16,645 bases of DNA from Candidatus Treponema excrementipullorum. GTDB lineage: Bacteria > Spirochaetota > Spirochaetia > Treponematales > Treponemataceae. A program made the position numbers and the translations under genes. The notes under the pieces were generated by a model, which worked only from the letters and a program-made list of their open reading frames with translations, was not told the DNA's origin and made no database searches. This document shows positions 13,030-16,645 of the stretch, piece after piece. Location: positions 1 to 16,645 of the forward strand of contig JAHLFV010000026.1 of the NCBI GenBank assembly GCA_018883625.1, given 5' to 3'. Position 1 is the first letter of the stretch; each line of letters opens with the position of its first letter.

Positions 13030-14427
13030 ATGACCTTTTCGTATATTATTCACATCGGAATTTTGTCGGGAGCGTTGCTTATAGGTGCTTTACTTCGTTC
13101 CAAAGTTAAATTTATACAACATTTTCTCATTCCCAGTTCCATTATTGGCGGTTTTTTTCTTCTTGTTACCTACAATTTCATAACGCCTCATTTCGGTCTT
13201 TCTTCGGATTTTTTGGGAGAGTTGGTTTTTCATCTTTTGAATATTTCTTTTATAGCTATGATGCTGCGTCATCCCGAGAAAAAAGAAAAATCTCGGGCTG
13301 TAAGTGACAACATCATCGCAATCTTGTTGCAGTACGGTTTCCAAGTTGCTTTTGGATTGATTTTAACCCTTGTTTTGATTTACACCGTATATCCTGATTT
13401 GTTTCCGGCTTTTGGATTGGCTTTGCCCTTGGGCTTTGAATTAGGACCGGGACAGGCTTACTCCATATCTTTACCGTGGGAATCTATGGGCTTTGAAGGA
13501 GCAACCTCTGTAGGATTGGCTTTGGCTGCTATCGGATTCTTAGTGGGTAGCATTGGCGGTGTTATTCTTATCAATATCGGTGTGGCTCACGGCTGGGTAG
13601 ATGCAGAAACTGCCGCAAAGTTGCGGAGCAGAGGTGTCAGAACAGGTTTTCTCTCTAAAGATGAAATGAGAGAATCTTCTAAGTTTACGACAGACAGTGA
13701 ATCTATCGACTCCTTTACCTATCACATTGCTTTGGTTATGGTGACATATATTTTATCAAGCCTTGTTTTGTTGATTGTGGAAAAACTTTTATCTTTTATC
13801 GGCCCCTTGGGTGTGGAGTTGGCTAATTCTCTGTGGGGTGTTAACTTTATTTTCAGTACCTTTGTGGCAGCAGGTGTCCGTCAGCTCATGATTGCATTGC
13901 ATATTCACCATACAGTTGATGACGGTACCCTTAACAGAATAAACGGTCTCAGCGTGGACTTAACGGTTGCCGCTTCTCTAGGTTCTATTTCCTTAGTGGC
14001 AATTGCCAGCTACACGGTACCTATTATTCTTTTAACTTTGGTGGGAATTATTATAACTTGTGTTATTTTGCCTTTTTATGCATCCCGTCTTTATGATGAT
14101 CATAAATTTTACAGAATGTTGCTCTTGTTTGGAACTGCTACAGGAACGCTCCCTACCGGTTTATCTTTGTTGCGGGTGGTAGATCCGGATTTTAAGACAC
14201 CGGTAGCGCAAGATTATGTGTATGCTGCAGGTCCTGTATTCTTTTTGGTTTTACCTATTATTGTCTGTGCCAATTTACCGGCGTATAGCTATGTGCAGAA
14301 TAATCCTCTTTTGTTTTATGCCCTTTTAGGTCTTAGTCTGTTGTACACTTTTGTATGCATAGTACTGTATATAATACGAGGAAAAGAAAAGGCTTTCGGC
14401 AAAATGAGACACCTGTTCTATCGGTAG
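13030..14427 (+). CDS. gltS: Sodium/glutamate symporter, GltS (ESS) family
   Basis: This 465-residue polytopic inner-membrane protein shows two inverted halves typical of the family. Each carries a Gly-rich re-entrant loop: G-F-E-L-G-P-G-Q-A (135-143) and G-T-A-T-G-T-L-P-T-G-L-S-L-L-R (368-382). Hydrophobic segments lie at about 5-22, 32-50, 64-79, 94-121, 160-186, 229-250, 270-291, 312-328, 330-350, 396-415 and 427-449. The central cytoplasmic stretch (about 195-228) is charged. The family imports glutamate with sodium; the substrate of spirochaetal members is untested, so the symbol is a family-level call. AGGAGA lies a few nt before the ATG. It is 83 bp downstream of the acyltransferase with no clear terminator between, so read-through is possible. 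A hairpin follows it. Confidence 0.85.
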   Translation: MTFSYIIHIGILSGALLIGALLRSKVKFIQHFLIPSSIIGGFFLLVTYNFITPHFGLSSDFLGELVFHLLNISFIAMMLRHPEKKEKSRAVSDNIIAILLQYGFQVAFGLILTLVLIYTVYPDLFPAFGLALPLGFELGPGQAYSISLPWESMGFEGATSVGLALAAIGFLVGSIGGVILINIGVAHGWVDAETAAKLRSRGVRTGFLSKDEMRESSKFTTDSESIDSFTYHIALVMVTYILSSLVLLIVEKLLSFIGPLGVELANSLWGVNFIFSTFVAAGVRQLMIALHIHHTVDDGTLNRINGLSVDLTVAASLGSISLVAIASYTVPIILLTLVGIIITCVILPFYASRLYDDHKFYRMLLLFGTATGTLPTGLSLLRVVDPDFKTPVAQDYVYAAGPVFFLVLPIIVCANLPAYSYVQNNPLLFYALLGLSLLYTFVCIVLYIIRGKEKAFGKMRHLFYR

Positions 14428-14439
14428 TTTTGTTAGAAA

Positions 14440-14516
14440 TTCCCTGTAAATGTGTGTTTTCGTATAAGAGTTTTATTGTTGGAGCACTATAAATCATTTG
14501 CAGGGAAGAATTTTTT
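14440..14516 (+). terminator. Probable long-loop intrinsic terminator after gltS
   Basis: TTCCCTGTAAATG (14440-14452) pairs with CATTTGCAGGGAA (14495-14507) over 13 bp with one U-G wobble. The 42-nt loop is unusually large. Six T follow (14511-14516) after GAA. It is placed where a gltS terminator is expected, 13 bp after the stop codon. Confidence 0.58.
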
Positions 14517-14572
14517 CATAAGACCTATATATTTCAAGTTAAATCTCAAAAATATCAAAAACATCAATCATG

Positions 14573-14597
14573 TACAAGAATATAATACATTCTTGTA
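14573..14597. repeat. Perfect 9-bp inverted repeat upstream of the methyltransferase
   Basis: TACAAGAAT (14573-14581) and ATTCTTGTA (14589-14597) are exact reverse complements with a 7-nt spacer (ATAATAC). The element lies in a very AT-rich stretch about 43 bp upstream of the -10 of the next gene, a normal distance for an activator or repressor site. Confidence 0.7.
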
Positions 14598-14639
14598 TTA
14601 AAGTTTATTAAATTTTGTAGAAAATTTTTATTTTACTAT

Positions 14640-14645
14640 TATAAT
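14640..14645 (+). promoter_or_regulatory. Consensus -10 TATAAT, predicted leaderless start of the methyltransferase
   Basis: A perfect TATAAT is followed by TAGAAC and then the ATG at 14652, so transcription should begin on the start codon. The -35 is weak (TAGAAA at 17 bp, or TTGTAG at 19 bp). There is no Shine-Dalgarno. Confidence 0.62.
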
Positions 14646-14651
14646 TAGAAC

Positions 14652-15389
14652 ATGGACTATGCAGAAAAGATTGTAGAATATTACGATGAATTATTTCCCG
14701 TAACGAAAGATGAAAAGTCTTTTTTTGAAGATCTTGTTAAATCTTCTGCCATTGAGTCTAGGATTTTGAGTATCGGATGTGGGACAGGTGTGCTTGAACA
14801 TCACTTAGCTAAAAAGGGATGTAATGTTACCGGTATAGATGACAATTACTGTCTGTTGAATTCTGCTACAAGAAAAAGTAAACCTGTCTATGCTAATATA
14901 CGCTTTTTCAGCATGTCGCCTTTGGAAATGAGCCATTTTTTAACTCAGGGTTTTTTTACTCATATTTTCTGTGTCAGTAATCGTTTGATTTATATTTCAG
15001 AAATAAAAATAATGAAAAAAATATTTGCCGATTGTAAATCTCTGTTGCACCCTGGAGGGTGTTTTGTCTTCCAACTTCCTAATTATTCATATTATATTTC
15101 CAAAGGTGAAACTTTGTTGCCGGTATCAAAGAGTATTCGGGCAAAACTTTTATCCAAGTTGATTTTTGCAAAAGGGAAATCACCTGTTTTTTTGCAACAG
15201 GTAGAAACCAGTACAGGAAACCTTGTTACGATTGTAGATCATAAACCTATTGTTTTACTGTTAAAAGACACTATAACAGAGTGGGCGAAAGAACTTGGAT
15301 ATACAAAGGTAGACTATTTCAGTTCTTTTAACAAGGAACCCTTTGATGAAAAAACAAGTCCCACCATGGTTTGTATCATGCAGTTGTAA
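14652..15389 (+). CDS. Class I SAM-dependent methyltransferase, substrate unknown
   Basis: The 245-residue protein has motif I, I-L-S-I-G-C-G-T-G (38-46), G-I-D-D (61-64) ending strand 2, and a post-motif F-T-H-I-F-C-V-S-N (102-110) in place of motif II. C-K-S-L-L-H-P-G-G-C-F-V-F-Q (147-160) marks motif III and strand 5. This is the common Rossmann-type (Methyltransf_11/25-like) layout for small-molecule or lipid methylation. Nothing names the substrate. Its codons and its upstream DNA look more AT-rich than the neighbouring genes (judged by eye), which may mean separate acquisition. The ATG lies 6 nt after a perfect -10 without a Shine-Dalgarno. It converges on ricT with only 16 bp between the stop codons and no terminator visible there. 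Confidence 0.85.
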   Translation: MDYAEKIVEYYDELFPVTKDEKSFFEDLVKSSAIESRILSIGCGTGVLEHHLAKKGCNVTGIDDNYCLLNSATRKSKPVYANIRFFSMSPLEMSHFLTQGFFTHIFCVSNRLIYISEIKIMKKIFADCKSLLHPGGCFVFQLPNYSYYISKGETLLPVSKSIRAKLLSKLIFAKGKSPVFLQQVETSTGNLVTIVDHKPIVLLLKDTITEWAKELGYTKVDYFSSFNKEPFDEKTSPTMVCIMQL

Positions 15390-15405
15390 TTTACTCAGAC
15401 AAAGC

Positions 15406-16338
15406 CTATTTAAGCTTCCATCTTCCCTCATGGTTAAGAAATCTGTTTGCATTTACCGTTATTAAACGACCGTCTTCCCCTGACATTTGCACTTGCCCGG
15501 TGAGAGGATTAACTTCTGTAACTCTGAAATGGGTACCGTCATAAAACAGCTTTATGCCTTCACTGGGAAGCTGTTTTTTTGCCTCGGTGTACCAATCATA
15601 TTCATAGGAAAGACAACAAAGTAACCTGCCGCATTGTCCTGAAATTTTCATGGAATTTAAAGATAAGTTTTGTTCCTTTGCCATACGAATAGATACCGGT
15701 TTAAGTTTATCGGAAATAGCGTGACAACAATAAGGACGTCCACAAATCCCAACGCCACCGGTAATTCTTGGTTCATCTCTTACACCGATTTGTCTTAACT
15801 CTATTCGCATTTTGAAAACAGAAACCAAGTCTTTAACCAGTTCACGGAAGTCGACCCGTTTTTCTGCACTAAAGAAAAACAATACTTTTTGTTCTTCCAA
15901 CAGATAGTGGGTAGTGATCAATTTCATATCAAGTTTGTGAATGGCAACTTTTTCCTGAAAAACTTTAAAGGCATCTGCTTCCTTAGCCTTGAGCTCCCGT
16001 GCCCGTTGAATATCAGAATCATTTGCTTTACGTTCTATAGCAATGATATCGTCTGGTTGGATACCTATTGGGTGGGTGACAGGCCCCATAACTCGGGCGT
16101 AATCTTTTCCGTACTTTGTAGGAATGATAACATAATCACCTCCATGCAGTTCCATGTTTTCCGGTGATACAGCATAAACCCCTTCACAAGAGTATTCCAA
16201 CTTTAACCGAAACATGTTATCTGGATACACATAATTTTCCGTAGAAGGCTCAGCATTTTCCTGTACATCCTGATCTTCCAAAGCAGAAAGATCTTCTTCT
16301 GTCATTTTATCTATATCATTTTCAAAAATATCGCTCAT
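15406..16338 (-). CDS. ricT: PSP1-domain protein RicT (YaaT)
   Basis: The 310-residue product has an acidic, probably disordered N-terminus (1-35), then the PSP1/YaaT core (about 40-255). Core hallmarks are G-I-C-G-R-P-Y-C-C (197-205) and S-G-Q-C-G-R-L-L-C-C-L-S-Y-E (233-246), giving Cys199, 204, 205, 236, 241 and 242. In Bacillus, RicT joins RicA and RicF in the Fe-S-bearing Y-complex, which helps RNase Y mature mRNAs. Whether spirochaetes have the same complex is not shown here. The C-terminal segment (about 260-310) with V-N-P-L-T-G and G-R-L-I-T-V looks like a small added beta domain. AGGAG lies 5 nt before the ATG and overlaps the yaaR stop (TAGGAG), with an 8-bp gap. The yaaR-ricT order matches the yaaR-holB-yaaT neighbourhood of Firmicutes, here without holB between. 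Confidence 0.92.
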   Translation of the reverse strand: MSDIFENDIDKMTEEDLSALEDQDVQENAEPSTENYVYPDNMFRLKLEYSCEGVYAVSPENMELHGGDYVIIPTKYGKDYARVMGPVTHPIGIQPDDIIAIERKANDSDIQRARELKAKEADAFKVFQEKVAIHKLDMKLITTHYLLEEQKVLFFFSAEKRVDFRELVKDLVSVFKMRIELRQIGVRDEPRITGGVGICGRPYCCHAISDKLKPVSIRMAKEQNLSLNSMKISGQCGRLLCCLSYEYDWYTEAKKQLPSEGIKLFYDGTHFRVTEVNPLTGQVQMSGEDGRLITVNANRFLNHEGRWKLK

Positions 16339-16346
16339 AATAACTC

Positions 16347-16645
16347 CTAGGTAATTAAATCTACCACCAATCCATTGATTTCATCAATACGAACTAAAAC
16401 CTGTAATGTTTCAAGGTGATTTTCCAAAATATCCGCAGCCAGTTTATCAATTTTTTTATCAACAATATCTATCAGGTAAAACTTTTCCGTTTTAAAACGC
16501 CGGCTAGGACGACGACGAATATTCATTTTAACTTCATAATTTGTATGAACAATAAATTTCATCAAGTTACTGACTGCTTTACGGTAGTTGGAAAAAGATT
16601 CCAGACTAAATTCTGTTTTGACTAAATCTGAGGCAATATCTGCTT
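16347..16645 (-). CDS. yaaR: YaaR/DUF327 family protein, 5' part beyond the window
   Basis: The frame stays open to the right edge, so at least the last 98 residues are present and the start is not. An apparent start at 16565 (TTG) is only internal. Recognisable DUF327 (PF03885) features are a Y-E-V-K stretch followed by a basic patch (R-R-R-P-S-R-R-F-K), then I-D-I-V-D-K-K-I-D-K-L-A, and the closing I-D-E-I-N-G-L-V-V-D-L. Family members are about 140-150 residues, so roughly the last two thirds is visible. The molecular function is unknown. Its stop overlaps the ricT Shine-Dalgarno, indicating one operon. The call rests on pattern and neighbourhood. Confidence 0.75.
   Translation of the reverse strand, partial: ADIASDLVKTEFSLESFSNYRKAVSNLMKFIVHTNYEVKMNIRRRPSRRFKTEKFYLIDIVDKKIDKLAADILENHLETLQVLVRIDEINGLVVDLIT

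Overview
The window looks like one end of a short-read contig from a host-associated spirochaete, most likely a Treponema-like organism. This placement is inference from gene content: a short-lipobox lipoprotein, a signal-peptide protein ending in Tyr-Thr-Phe like an outer-membrane beta-barrel, an acyl-ACP thioesterase, a MetH without its reactivation domain, an M29 aminopeptidase, an Rsm22/METTL17-like protein, and the yaaR-ricT pair. The DNA is moderately AT-rich. Bases 1-34 are not genomic: they are a Nextera-type library adapter left on the contig end.

Layout. 69-2111 (+) is a compact operon: lipoprotein, GNAT acetyltransferase and a uracil-DNA-glycosylase-superfamily protein, with 0-nt spacing and then a 4-nt overlap. 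Its last gene ends inside a 34-bp near-palindrome. 2263-3012 (-) is an acyl-ACP thioesterase and 3104-5770 (-) is metH. Upstream of metH lie four 25-bp tandem repeats, each carrying a perfect 10-bp palindrome. Transcribed away from metH, 6081-9086 (+) is a tightly coupled trio: der, a small MerR-type regulator and an Rsm22-like gene. It suggests a ribosome-assembly unit, because Der works on the large subunit and Rsm22/METTL17 on the small one. A hairpin that can terminate both strands separates it from an M29 aminopeptidase (9276-10391, -).

10596-11675 (+) is a secreted, probably outer-membrane beta-barrel protein closed by a clear intrinsic terminator. It is followed by a PlsC-type acyltransferase with an added zinc ribbon and C-terminal extension (11840-12946), a GltS-family sodium/glutamate symporter (13030-14427), and a SAM-dependent methyltransferase in an AT-rich setting (14652-15389). 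Convergent to that, on the minus strand, are ricT (PSP1 domain) and the 3' end of yaaR, which runs off the right edge.

Two regulatory themes stand out. First, three ATG codons (thioesterase, methyltransferase, and a 22-codon ORF before the acyltransferase) each lie exactly 6 nt after a good -10 hexamer with no Shine-Dalgarno, which points to leaderless mRNAs. Other genes (lipoprotein, der, M29 peptidase, OMP) have ordinary sigma-70-like promoters plus a Shine-Dalgarno. Second, several perfect dyads sit in promoter regions. No complete new defence system, prophage, CRISPR array, tRNA or rRNA was found.
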